From Clostridia bacterium (GTDB taxonomy: Bacteria > Bacillota > Clostridia > Oscillospirales > CAG-272), in the NCBI GenBank assembly GCA_017456905.1, contig JAFTIL010000010.1:1-64000 (forward strand): a DNA stretch of 64,000 nucleotides. The letters run 5' to 3'. The position numbers and the translations under genes are program-made. Every line of letters begins with the position of its first letter. Within the stretch, counting starts at the first letter, position 1. Below the pieces are notes generated by a model, which was not told the DNA's origin, made no database searches, and worked only from the letters and a program-made list of their open reading frames with translations. Shown here piece after piece: positions 8,719 to 16,853 of the stretch.

Positions 8719-8747
8719 TTGACATTTTTTCGTTTTCGTGTTATACT
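8719..8747 (+). promoter_or_regulatory. Promoter of the zinc uptake operon
   Basis: Consensus sigma-A promoter: TTGACA at 8719-8724, exactly 17 bases, TATACT at 8742-8747, 32 bases before the start codon of the regulator gene. Confidence 0.9.
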
Positions 8748-8779
8748 AAAATGATTTCTTTTATATGAGAGGAAACCTT

Positions 8780-9259
8780 ATGGCATCCACATACAAAACC
8801 GAGGGAAAGACCCGCCTTGTCAATTACTTTTCTCAACATCCAGACACCCAATATACGGTAGATGAGCTTCACGCCGCTTTGTCTGAGGCCTATCCTGACG
8901 TATATCAGAACCAAGGCAAGGGATGCGGCAAAAGCTCTCTGTATCGCCAATTATCTCTGCTTTTGGAGGAGGGCACCGTTCGCAAATTCCGCGACGCCAC
9001 CCAAGCCGCCTACGTCTATCAATACGTGGCCTGCGGTGCCTGCTCCCATCATTTTCATTTAAAATGTCTGAATTGCGGTAAGCTGGAGCACCTGGATTGT
9101 GTTCTCAGCGATCAGCTTTTATCGCATATACGCACTGATCACAATTTTATCATTGACCGCGGGCGCTCCATATTGTACGGTCTATGTGCCGCTTGCCATA
9201 CCAATGAAAGTACGCCTGTCAGCCTCCCATTGTGTCCTTGCGAGCATAAACACACCTGA
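8780..9259 (+). CDS. zur: Fur-family transcriptional repressor, probably zinc-responsive Zur
   Basis: 159 residues; start ATG 8780 follows GAGAGGA, whereas the upstream in-frame start lacks a site. The N-terminal winged helix (about 1-80) includes YTVDELHAAL and GKSSLYRQLSLLLEEG. The metal-binding dimerisation half has HFHLKCLNCGK with C96 and C99, a second CXXC at the C-terminal end (LCAAC) and also C85/C88, giving more cysteine pairs than the structural zinc site requires. As first gene of zur-znuA-znuC-znuB, preceded by a palindromic operator, it is most simply the zinc sensor that represses this operon when zinc is plentiful. Fur (iron) or another metal cannot be excluded by sequence alone, but the ABC transporter next door has a zinc-type His/Asp loop. 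Confidence 0.85.
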   Translation: MASTYKTEGKTRLVNYFSQHPDTQYTVDELHAALSEAYPDVYQNQGKGCGKSSLYRQLSLLLEEGTVRKFRDATQAAYVYQYVACGACSHHFHLKCLNCGKLEHLDCVLSDQLLSHIRTDHNFIIDRGRSILYGLCAACHTNESTPVSLPLCPCEHKHT

Positions 9260-9270
9260 AAGGAAAATCC

Positions 9271-10260
9271 ATGAAAAAGTTCTTTGTTTTTCGCATTTTA
9301 TCAGTTTTTTTGTGCCTCACCCTGCTGTGTGGCGGGTCGGCGGCTTGCTCCAATCATGATTTGAATTTCAAAAACGAGGGAGTTCTTTACGTGGTCTGCA
9401 CCAATGCCGCCGCCTTTGATCTAGCACGCGCTGTGGTCATCCCGGAGGATAATAACCAGAGCGCACACATTGAAGTTCTGCTTTTGGGTCGTCCTGGGCA
9501 GGATATGCACAGCTACGAGCCCTCCGCTCAGGATATCATCACCCTTTCCACCGCCGATCTGGTGGTATCCGTCGGTGACACAGCCGAAGGATGGCTTGCA
9601 AACGCCTTATCCGCATCGGGCAACAAAAACGTCCGCCGGGTCAAGATGATGGAGGTCTGCGGCACTGTGGGACATGACCATGAAGAGGATTGCGACCTCG
9701 ACCATGACCACAATGAGCTGACCGACGAGCACGTTTGGGTCTCTGTGAAGAATGCTGAGAAGATCTCCCGTGCCATCGCCGACGCGGCTTTGGAGGTCAT
9801 TGGAGATACCAACGCTGCACTTTCTGCGGGCATTTCCGCCAAGCGGGACGCCTACTGCGCCCAGCTTTTGGCTTTAGACAAGCAGTACACCGATATGGTA
9901 GCCTCAGCTGAGCGCACCGAGCTTGTGATCGCTGACCGTTATCCCTTCGTACATCTCATGCACGACTACGGTCTGACCTGCCACGCCGCTTTCCCTGGCT
10001 GTTCCTCTGAGACCGAAGCCTCCTTCGCTACTCAGACACAGCTCATTGAGACGGTCAAATTCCTGGATCTGCCGTATATTTTCGTCATCGACGGCTCTGA
10101 TCGCAAGGTAGCCGAGACGGTGGCCAAAGAAACAAGTGCCGAGATCCTTGTGCTTCATTCTTATCAGGTCTTGACCGAGGCAGAGATAACATCAGGGCTT
10201 TCCTACCTTGATGTTGCTAAGGCAAATTTGGAAAATTTAAGAAAAGCATTATGTGAATAA
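9271..10260 (+). CDS. znuA: Zinc ABC transporter substrate-binding lipoprotein
   Basis: 329 residues, 11 bases after zur, with AAAGGAAAA before the ATG. Lipoprotein signal ends SAAC (Cys 26), so it is anchored outside the membrane and delivers metal to ZnuB. It belongs to the cluster A-I metal-binding family: GRPGQDMHSYEPSAQD supplies the first His ligand, DEHVWVS the second, and the C-terminal part has the usual FPGCSSETEAS and SYLDVAKANLENL. Between them sits a short His/Asp-rich loop, GHDHEEDCDLDHDHNE, typical of zinc rather than manganese binders. The family is about 300-330 residues long, as here. Confidence 0.92.
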   Translation: MKKFFVFRILSVFLCLTLLCGGSAACSNHDLNFKNEGVLYVVCTNAAAFDLARAVVIPEDNNQSAHIEVLLLGRPGQDMHSYEPSAQDIITLSTADLVVSVGDTAEGWLANALSASGNKNVRRVKMMEVCGTVGHDHEEDCDLDHDHNELTDEHVWVSVKNAEKISRAIADAALEVIGDTNAALSAGISAKRDAYCAQLLALDKQYTDMVASAERTELVIADRYPFVHLMHDYGLTCHAAFPGCSSETEASFATQTQLIETVKFLDLPYIFVIDGSDRKVAETVAKETSAEILVLHSYQVLTEAEITSGLSYLDVAKANLENLRKALCE

Positions 10261-10285
10261 GAAAGATAAACGATTAGGAGCATCT

Positions 10286-11053
10286 ATGAAAAAAACAACC
10301 TCCCACACCCTCCCCGACAACGTCATGGTACATTGTATCGACGCATCCCTGGCTTGGGAAAACCACACCGTTGTGTCGGGTTTAAATTTGACCGTCCACA
10401 AGGGAGATTACCTCTGCATCGTGGGCGAAAACGGCTCAGGTAAATCTACCCTCGTCAAGGCCATGCTGGGCCTACACCCCGTATCCGAGGGACATATCTG
10501 CGTCAACGCCACTGTGAAAAACGGCGGCATCGGCTATCTTCCCCAGCAAACACCTGCCCAAAAGGATTTTCCCGCCTCGGTAAAGGAGGTGGTTCAATCT
10601 GGCTGTCTTCACGGCATGGGCTGGCATCCCTTCCTTACCCGCGAGCAAAAGCATAAGGCTACCTGCGCCATGGAAAAGGTGGGCATTACCCATCTTTCAA
10701 ACCGTTGTTATCGCGACCTGTCGGGCGGCCAACAGCAGAGAGTTCTCTTGGCCCGCGCCTTTTGCGCCACCGAACGGTTGATCTTTCTGGACGAGCCCAT
10801 CGCGGGTCTTGACCCTCTGGCCATGAAGGATATGTACGATATCATTTCCAATATGAATCGCCCAAGCGAATGCCACATCTGTGACCACGATCACCAGGGC
10901 GTGACGGTGGTCATGGTATCCCACGATATCCGCGCCGCAGTCAAACACGCCAGCCATATCCTGCATTTGGATAAGGAACAATCCTTCTTCGGCACCACTG
11001 AGGATTATCTCAAAACTGCCATCGGCCGCCGCTTTGCGGGAGAGGAGGAGTGA
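10286..11053 (+). CDS. znuC: Zinc ABC transporter ATP-binding protein
   Basis: 255 residues from ATG 10286, which follows TTAGGAG; an upstream in-frame codon at 10253 overlaps znuA and has no site. Complete ABC ATPase: Walker A GENGSGKST near residue 50, Q-loop around LPQQTP, signature LSGGQQQR, Walker B LIFLDEP, and H-loop VVMVSHD. A small His/Asp insert, ECHICDHDHQG, lies between Walker B and the H-loop, unusual for the family and perhaps metal-binding. It drives ZnuB-mediated zinc import from the cytoplasmic face. Its stop is one base before the start of znuB, so the two are translationally coupled. Confidence 0.92.
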   Translation: MKKTTSHTLPDNVMVHCIDASLAWENHTVVSGLNLTVHKGDYLCIVGENGSGKSTLVKAMLGLHPVSEGHICVNATVKNGGIGYLPQQTPAQKDFPASVKEVVQSGCLHGMGWHPFLTREQKHKATCAMEKVGITHLSNRCYRDLSGGQQQRVLLARAFCATERLIFLDEPIAGLDPLAMKDMYDIISNMNRPSECHICDHDHQGVTVVMVSHDIRAAVKHASHILHLDKEQSFFGTTEDYLKTAIGRRFAGEEE

Positions 11054-11054
11054 T

Positions 11055-11933
11055 ATGATGTTGAATTTCTCTTCTTTTGCTCTGTCTATGAATTGGTTTG
11101 AGATGTTAAAGCTCTATCTGTCCTACCCCTTCGTCCGTTATGCCATCATTGCGGGCGTGTTGATCTCCCTGTGTGCGGGACTTTTGGGCGTGACTTTGGT
11201 GCTCAAACGCTATTCTATGATCGGTGACGGCCTCTCCCACGTGGCCTTCGGCGCCATGGCCATAGCCGCTGTCACGGGCCTCGCCCCCATGGCCGTGGCC
11301 TTACCTGTCACCGTCGCGGCGGCCGTCCTGCTACTTGTGGCTAACGAGCGAGGACTCATCAAAGGAGACGCCGCCATCGCCATGCTCTCCGCAGGAGCTT
11401 TGGCCGTGGGCTATCTCCTGCTCAATATCTTTCCTTCCTCAGGCACGGGGTCTCTCAGCGGCGACGTCTGCTCTTCCCTGTTTGGCTCCACCTCCATGAT
11501 GACCTTATCTGCCTCGGACGTGTGGCTGTGTGTCATTCTCTGTGCTGTAGTGCTGGGTTTCTTTGTCCTGTGCTATCATCGCGTGTTTGCGGTCACCTTT
11601 GACCAGAGGTTCGCTACCGCCACGGGTCTTTCCTCCAAGGCCTACAACTTTGCCATTGCCGCCGTCAGCGGTGTGGTCATTGTTATGGCCATGAAGCTGG
11701 TGGGTGCTCTGCTGATTTCTGCCCTCATCATCTTCCCTGCTCTGTCTGCCATGCGGGTGTTCCGAAGCTTCAGATCTGTCATGATCTGTGCCGCCGTGAT
11801 CTCAGTGGTGGGCTCCCTCGTAGGTCTTGCCCTCTCCCTTTTGTTCAGTACCCCTACGGGTGCTACCGTGGTGGCGGTGCATATGGTGATCTTTGGGATA
11901 TTCTCGGCTTTGAAGATGCTTTTAAAACGATGA
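11055..11933 (+). CDS. znuB: Zinc ABC transporter permease
   Basis: 292 residues; starts ATGATG after GAGGAGGAG at the end of znuC. Multi-spanning membrane protein of the ABC-3 family with the expected pattern: YAIIAGVLISLCAGLLGV, the conserved GDGLSHVAFGAMA after the second helix, then six or so further hydrophobic segments, including VGALLISALIIFPAL. It forms the channel with ZnuC dimers attached. Last gene of the operon; a hairpin of the dispersed module A family begins 23 bases after the stop and may end transcription. Confidence 0.92.
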   Translation: MMLNFSSFALSMNWFEMLKLYLSYPFVRYAIIAGVLISLCAGLLGVTLVLKRYSMIGDGLSHVAFGAMAIAAVTGLAPMAVALPVTVAAAVLLLVANERGLIKGDAAIAMLSAGALAVGYLLLNIFPSSGTGSLSGDVCSSLFGSTSMMTLSASDVWLCVILCAVVLGFFVLCYHRVFAVTFDQRFATATGLSSKAYNFAIAAVSGVVIVMAMKLVGALLISALIIFPALSAMRVFRSFRSVMICAAVISVVGSLVGLALSLLFSTPTGATVVAVHMVIFGIFSALKMLLKR

Positions 11934-11956
11934 ATTGTTGTTTATAGGGGATTACG

Positions 11957-12085
11957 CCAAGGGAAACTTTTTGTAAAAAGTTTCCCTTGGGTCTCGCTGC
12001 GGCTCGGTCACGCCGCGGCTCGGTCACGCCGCGGCTCTGACTGCCGCCGGCAGTCATTCTCTACCGCGTCGCCGCTTCGCTACCC
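11957..12085 (+). repeat. Dispersed repeat: module A hairpin followed by GC-rich module C
   Basis: Module A at 11957-11990 has 16-base arms (CCAAGGGAAACTTTTT and its complement) around GT. Module C (11991-12085) follows with a tandem duplication of GGCTCGGTCACGCCGC (11 to 12 kb boundary, about 12001-12032), then a hairpin TGACTGCC/GGCAGTCA and the tail TACCGCGTCGCCGCTTCGCT. A second C copy is at 54442-54525. The remainder to 12200 contains the small palindrome GTTGGCCGGC and no ORF with a ribosome site. Confidence 0.75.
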
Positions 12086-12218
12086 ACAAGAACCTCCCAA
12101 TGACCCTTCGCGGGATGAAGTTGACACGGGTTAAACATCCCCGGCGTTGGCCGGCGGCACTGCCGCCTAAACAACAATTTATCTTGCTAAATATAAAGTG
12201 AAAGGACGGTGACCTCAC

Positions 12219-14030
12219 ACGAGACGCCTATTTACATATTTGAAACCCTATCGCGGACGTATCTCCGTAGGGTTGACCATTAAAATATTGGGTACCTTGG
12301 CCGAGTTGGCGCTTCCCTATATATTAAGCGTCATTTTAGACGAAGCCATCCCCGCCGCCGTAGAAGCGGGGGACACCCAAGGCGGCTTGCGTCAAATTTT
12401 CATATGGGGCGGACTCATGGTGCTCTGCGCTGTCATCGCCTTGATCTTCAATATTGTGGCTAACCGCATGGCCGCCCGCGTGGCGCGGGACGCCGCCATC
12501 GCCATCCGTCATGATCTGTTTGACAGCACCCTCCGCCTCTCCTGTAGCCGCGCCGACGCCTTTACCGTCCCCAGCCTGGAATCCCGCCTGACCTCGGACA
12601 CCTATAATGTCCACCATCTCATCGGCATGATCCAACGCATGGGTATCCGCGCCCCCATTCTGCTCATGGGCGGCCTCATCATTACCTTTGCTCTGGACTA
12701 TGCACTTGCTGCCATCATGCTCTGCGTCCTGCCCTTCATCGCCCTGACCGTTTATTTGGTCTCCCGCAAGGGCGTGCCGCTGTATAAGAAATCTCAGGAG
12801 TCGGGAGACGCTATGGTGCGTGTGGTGCGTGAGGACGCCCAAGGCATCCGTGTCATCAAGGCCCTGTCTCGCAAAGAATATGAGCAGGGGCGTTACGAAA
12901 AGGTCAACCGTCGGCTTCAACACGACGGTCTCAGAGCCTCTGCCGTTATGGGCATCTCCAACCCCGTGATCAACCTGTTTTTGAACGTGGGCCTGGTGGC
13001 CGTCCTTCTGGTGGGCGCCATCCGCGTGTCGGGCGGCGAATGTCTCCCCGGCAAGATCATTTCCTTCATTCAGTATTTTACCCTCCTGTCCAACGCCATG
13101 CTGGCCATCACCCGTATCTTTATGATGTTCACCAAGGGCGCCGCCTCCATGGGGCGCATTTCTGAGGTACTGGATGCCGCCGCAGCCTGTGATGAGGCGC
13201 CTAAGGCTGTCCGTACCATGCCCACGCCCATGGGCATGAACGGTGAGGGCTATCTCCGCTTTGAAAACGTCAGTTTCACCTACGGCGAACGGGAAAAGGA
13301 TGACCGCAAGCCCCACCTGTCGGGCATCACCTTTGATCTGCCCCAAGGCGGCACTTTGGGGCTCATCGGCGCTACGGGCAGCGGCAAGACTACCCTTTTG
13401 TCTCTCCTTATGCGCTTTTACGATATCCGCGAAGGCAACGGTACCATATCTCTAAGTGGTCGCGACCTTCGCACTATGACCCCCGAGGAGCTGCGGCAAA
13501 AGTTTGGCATCGCCATGCAGAACGACTTTATTTTTGCGGGCTCTATTGAGGATAACATCCGTTTCGGGCGAAATATCCCCCATGAGGATGTGGTCTTTGC
13601 CGCCAAGGTCGCTCAAGCCTACGACTTTATCTCCGCCCTGCCCGACGGCTTTGACCACGCGCTGACCTCCAAGGGCACCAATTTGAGCGGCGGTCAAAAG
13701 CAACGGTTGCTCATCGCCCGCGCTTTGGCTGGAAAACCAGAAATTCTGATTTTGGACGACGCCTCCTCCGCCCTTGACTATCGCACCGATGCCGCTCTGC
13801 GGCAGGATATCCGCAACGCCCAAATGGGTCAGGATGAAAAATCTCCCCTGTATCACACCACCACCATCGTCGTGGCACAGCGAGTCAGCTCGGTAAAGCA
13901 CGCAGATCTGATTTTGGTGTTGGACGGCGGAAAGGTCATCGGCAGCGGAAACCACAATACCCTAATGGAGACCTGCGAGGTCTACAAAGAAATTGCCGAG
14001 TCGCAGATGGGGGGTGCTATCCTTGACTAA
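12219..14030 (+). CDS. ABC exporter half-transporter, degenerate-site subunit
   Basis: Type-I exporter: six membrane helices (about first 310 residues), then an ATPase domain. The frame closes at a TGA at 12210; family members begin RLFxYLKPYRGR, and those codons lie here before the first standard start (TTG 12240). AAAGGA (12201-12206) best serves an ACG codon at 12219, so I use that; the real start is uncertain. Walker A is GATGSGKTT and the signature LSGGQKQR is intact, but Walker B reads LILDDASSALD (Asp for the catalytic Glu) and the H-loop VAQRVSS (Gln for His). This is the inactive-site half of an asymmetric heterodimer whose partner follows with an 8-base overlap. Substrates of such pairs are usually drugs, lipids or peptides. 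Confidence 0.88.
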   Translation, partial: TRRLFTYLKPYRGRISVGLTIKILGTLAELALPYILSVILDEAIPAAVEAGDTQGGLRQIFIWGGLMVLCAVIALIFNIVANRMAARVARDAAIAIRHDLFDSTLRLSCSRADAFTVPSLESRLTSDTYNVHHLIGMIQRMGIRAPILLMGGLIITFALDYALAAIMLCVLPFIALTVYLVSRKGVPLYKKSQESGDAMVRVVREDAQGIRVIKALSRKEYEQGRYEKVNRRLQHDGLRASAVMGISNPVINLFLNVGLVAVLLVGAIRVSGGECLPGKIISFIQYFTLLSNAMLAITRIFMMFTKGAASMGRISEVLDAAAACDEAPKAVRTMPTPMGMNGEGYLRFENVSFTYGEREKDDRKPHLSGITFDLPQGGTLGLIGATGSGKTTLLSLLMRFYDIREGNGTISLSGRDLRTMTPEELRQKFGIAMQNDFIFAGSIEDNIRFGRNIPHEDVVFAAKVAQAYDFISALPDGFDHALTSKGTNLSGGQKQRLLIARALAGKPEILILDDASSALDYRTDAALRQDIRNAQMGQDEKSPLYHTTTIVVAQRVSSVKHADLILVLDGGKVIGSGNHNTLMETCEVYKEIAESQMGGAILD

Positions 14031-15870
14031 CCGAGGCGGCCCTATGGGGCGATCAACCCATAAAGTCGGCGCACCCGACAAGCCCTTGGACAGAGCAGGA
14101 CGCACCCGCGTTCTCCTGCGGGTCTGTAAATACCTGTTCAAAGACCGATTTGCCATGCTGGGCGCATTTGTGATGATGCTGGTGTCCAATCTGCTGGCCT
14201 TGGCAGGCCCCAAGATCACGGGTCTCATCATTGACGCCATCGACGCCGAGACAGGCGTTGACATGAACACCGTCACCCAATGGTGCATCGTGCTGGTGGT
14301 CTTTTACGTCATCTCCGCCGTGATGTCTTACTTTTTGGCAGTGCTCATGGCCTGGATCAGCCAGCGGGTGTCCTACACCATGCGACGTGAAGTTTTCGCT
14401 CACCTCACCGAGCTGCCCGTGGGATATTTCGATACCCATCAGACGGGCGATATTGTCAGCCACATCTCCTACGACATCGACACGGTCAACGCTTCCCTAT
14501 CCCACGATCTGCTCCAGATCTGCGTCAGCGTGGTGACCGTGGTGGGCTCTCTCGCCATGATGCTCTCCATTTCTCCTCTGCTTCTCTGCGTATTCGTCAT
14601 CACGGTGCCCGTGTCCATCCTGTTTACCAAGTACAAAACTAAAAAGATCCGTCCCCTGTTCCGCAAGCGTTCTGCCAAGCTGGGCGAGCTTAACGGCTTT
14701 GCCGAGGAAATGCTGTCGGGTCACCGCACCATCAAGGCCTACCACCGCGAGATCTACATGGTGGAGGAATTTGACGGCCATAACACCGAAGCCTGTGAGG
14801 CCTATTACCGCGCCGATTACCAGGGCTCCATGATCGGCCCCACCGTCAATTTCGTCAATAACCTGTCCCTCTGCCTCATTACGGTGCTGGGCGGTGTGTT
14901 TTATCTGCTCACCCTGTCGGTACCCACGCTGCCTGCAATTTTCGTCATTGGCTTGGGTGACGTATCGGCCTTCGTGCAGTATTCCCGCAAATTTTCGGGT
15001 CCCATCAACGAGTTTGCCAATATTCTGAGCGAATTTCAGTCGGCCTGCTCGGCGGCAGAGCGTGTCTTTGCCCTCTTGGATGAGCCGGGCGAGGTAGCCG
15101 ATGCCCCCGATGCCAAGATCCTCCCCCATGCCACGGGAGAGGTGCGGGGCGACGTGACCATGGAGGACGTACATTTCAGCTATGTCCAAGGCAAGGAGAT
15201 CCTGCACAGTCTGTCTCTCAAGGCAGACAAGGGCAAGCTTATTGCCATCGTGGGTCCCACGGGCGCGGGTAAGACCACGGTCATCAACCTGCTCATGCGC
15301 TTTTACGACATTGACAGCGGCCGCATCACCGTGGACGGTCACGAGATCCGAGACCTGACCAGAGATAGCCTCCGTCTGTCCTATACCATGGTGCTTCAGG
15401 ACACCTGGCTGTTCTGCGGTACGGTACTGGACAACATCACCTACGGCACCGAAGGCGCCACCATGGAGGATGCGGTCAAAGCCGCCAAGGCTGCCCGCAT
15501 TCACGATTTCATTATGTCTCTGCCCGACGGTTATATGACCGTCCTGTCCGACGACGGCGTGAACATCTCCAAGGGTCAAAAGCAGCTTCTCACCATCGCC
15601 CGTGCCATGTTGTCCCGTGCGCCCGTCCTCATTCTGGACGAGGCCACCTCCAACGTGGACTCCCGCACCGAGCATCTGATCCAGGAGGCGTTGTACGCCC
15701 TCATGCAGGACCGCACCTGCTTCGTCATCGCCCACAGACTCTCCACCATCAAGAACGCCAACACCATTCTAGTGGTGAAGGACGGCGTGGTGATCGAGTC
15801 GGGCAATCACGACGAGCTGCTGGCGCAGAAGGGATTTTACGCGTCGCTGTATAACGCGCAGTATAAATAA
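14023..15870 (+). CDS. ABC exporter half-transporter, catalytic-site subunit
   Basis: About 615 residues. TTG 14023 is my choice, preceded by the G-rich GATGGGGGG and overlapping the previous stop; family proteins often begin with a Gly/Pro-rich RGGPMG leader, seen here. Six membrane helices and an ATPase domain: Walker A GPTGAGKTT, Walker B LILDEATSNVD with catalytic Glu, H-loop IAHRLST. The signature is altered to NISKGQKQLL. Since each ATP site pairs Walker motifs of one subunit with the signature of the other, the canonical Walker B here pairs with the canonical signature of the first subunit, while the two degenerate parts form the second site, the pattern of TM287/288- or BmrCD-like exporters. 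Substrate unknown. Confidence 0.92.
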   Translation: MTNRGGPMGRSTHKVGAPDKPLDRAGRTRVLLRVCKYLFKDRFAMLGAFVMMLVSNLLALAGPKITGLIIDAIDAETGVDMNTVTQWCIVLVVFYVISAVMSYFLAVLMAWISQRVSYTMRREVFAHLTELPVGYFDTHQTGDIVSHISYDIDTVNASLSHDLLQICVSVVTVVGSLAMMLSISPLLLCVFVITVPVSILFTKYKTKKIRPLFRKRSAKLGELNGFAEEMLSGHRTIKAYHREIYMVEEFDGHNTEACEAYYRADYQGSMIGPTVNFVNNLSLCLITVLGGVFYLLTLSVPTLPAIFVIGLGDVSAFVQYSRKFSGPINEFANILSEFQSACSAAERVFALLDEPGEVADAPDAKILPHATGEVRGDVTMEDVHFSYVQGKEILHSLSLKADKGKLIAIVGPTGAGKTTVINLLMRFYDIDSGRITVDGHEIRDLTRDSLRLSYTMVLQDTWLFCGTVLDNITYGTEGATMEDAVKAAKAARIHDFIMSLPDGYMTVLSDDGVNISKGQKQLLTIARAMLSRAPVLILDEATSNVDSRTEHLIQEALYALMQDRTCFVIAHRLSTIKNANTILVVKDGVVIESGNHDELLAQKGFYASLYNAQYK

Positions 15871-15918
15871 AAATCCACTTCGATGGTATTACGACGAATT
15901 ATACACAGAAGAATAAGG

Positions 15919-15966
15919 GGTATGGGCTTCGCCCGATGCCTGCGTTGCTTGCGACGCTGTCATACC
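15919..15966. repeat. Three-way-junction palindrome
   Basis: Outer arms GGTATG (15919-15924) and CATACC (15961-15966) enclose two inner hairpins: GGGCTTCGCCC with a TTCG loop, and GCGTTGC/GCGACGC around TT. The loops resemble those of the palindromes near 62.3 and 63.4 kb. The gap 15871-16022 holds nothing else I can name. Confidence 0.6.
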
Positions 15967-16022
15967 ATGCGAAACGGCAATAAAAACAGAATGATCATTA
16001 AGCTTTGGAAAGGAGTATGCAT

Positions 16023-16280
16023 ATGGATGATATGTATATGTATAAATACACGGATAGAGTTACTGATAAAGAAGCATTTTTGCGTTTTATTCAACTGCTT
16101 ATTGACGATTATCGAAAAAATCCTCAAGATTGGGAATATAATTCTATTGATGGATATTTAGATGGAATGATGGCATGGATTGATGATTTTTCAAAATGCC
16201 CTTCTAACGATATTGATTGGAATAAGATAGATTACTCCATAATAGCGAAAATCCTATATATGGGAAAAATATATGAGTAG
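16023..16280 (+). CDS. Small acidic hypothetical protein, 85 aa
   Basis: ATG 16023 follows AAAGGAG by 7 bases; another ATG six bases upstream is too close to the site. The product is acidic and aromatic-rich, with a helix FLRFIQLLIDDYRKNP and the segment DGYLDGMMAWIDDF. It faintly recalls small uncharacterised proteins of the immunity/DUF7660 type, from memory and unproven. The gene is much poorer in GC than its neighbours and uses different codons (ATA, TTA, AAA), a sign of recent acquisition. No toxin-like partner is adjacent. It ends at a hairpin shared with the convergent gene. Confidence 0.6.
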   Translation: MDDMYMYKYTDRVTDKEAFLRFIQLLIDDYRKNPQDWEYNSIDGYLDGMMAWIDDFSKCPSNDIDWNKIDYSIIAKILYMGKIYE

Positions 16281-16286
16281 TATAAA

Positions 16287-16316
16287 AAACCCCGACAGAC
16301 AAATCTGTCGGGGTTT
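16287..16316 (-). terminator. Bidirectional intrinsic terminator
   Basis: Arms CCCCGACAGA and TCTGTCGGGG around CAAA. On the minus strand it is followed by TTTTTTAT, so it ends the efp/zinc-ribbon transcript; on the plus strand only three Ts follow. Confidence 0.85.
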
Positions 16317-16369
16317 CATGATCCTTATGAGAAGTCGCCCTTGGGCAGACTTTTTTATTTCACAAGAAA

Positions 16370-16828
16370 TTATTCCTCACCGTCGATGGCCTTCAGGTCA
16401 TCCTCGTCCACGATGCACTCAAACTTCTCGCCGCAGGCGGGGCACTTGAGCTCCTCGGGGTCGATGGTGGAATCAAAGCAGACGATGTCACCGCAAGCGG
16501 GGCAGACGATCTCGAAGTATTCCTCATCCTCGTCCTCGTCGTCCAGGTCGCAGTCCAGGCAGCAATTATCGCAATCACCGTCGCACTCGTCGAAATCCTC
16601 GTCTTCGTCGTCCAGGTCCAGAAGAACCTCTTCAACGTCGCCAAGATCCTCGTCCAGCTCCTCGCAGTAGTCCTCGAGCTCGCACATCTTGGCCTGCATG
16701 TCGTCGATGGTCTCAGCCATCTCTTCTACAAGACCCAGAAGAGCCAGGATCATTTTACCTTCCTTGGTGCTGTTGTCCAGCTCAAGACCGTCGCAAAGGC
16801 CCTTGATATAAGCAGCTTTCTCGATCAT
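16370..16828 (-). CDS. Zinc-ribbon protein with CD1247-like N-terminus
   Basis: 152 residues; ATG at 16828 lies just after AAGGAGG on the minus strand (a GTG three bases earlier is also possible). N-terminal 60 residues (MIEKAAYIKGLCDGLELDNSTKEGK and on, shown here only in part) match the small clostridial CD1247-type domain, which I know only as a conserved unknown. Next comes a coiled-coil/acidic stretch (about 45-80) and then an Asp/Glu/Cys-rich stretch with DCDNCCLDCDL. The C-terminus is a rubredoxin-like zinc ribbon: CPACGD followed by CPACGE 20 or so residues later. It lies 25 bases after efp and is likely co-transcribed. Function unknown; a metal-binding or ribosome-linked role is only a guess. 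Confidence 0.75.
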   Translation of the reverse strand: MIEKAAYIKGLCDGLELDNSTKEGKMILALLGLVEEMAETIDDMQAKMCELEDYCEELDEDLGDVEEVLLDLDDEDEDFDECDGDCDNCCLDCDLDDEDEDEEYFEIVCPACGDIVCFDSTIDPEELKCPACGEKFECIVDEDDLKAIDGEE

Positions 16829-16853
16829 CACATGATCCTCCTTGATGGAATAA

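Noticed and set aside
12219..14030. Exporter subunit 1 as a decaying gene because of altered Walker B and H-loop
   Set aside because: The changes are the known pattern of asymmetric heterodimeric exporters, and the partner has the complementary changes.
16023..16280. Toxin-antitoxin member
   Set aside because: No partner gene of suitable size and spacing is present.
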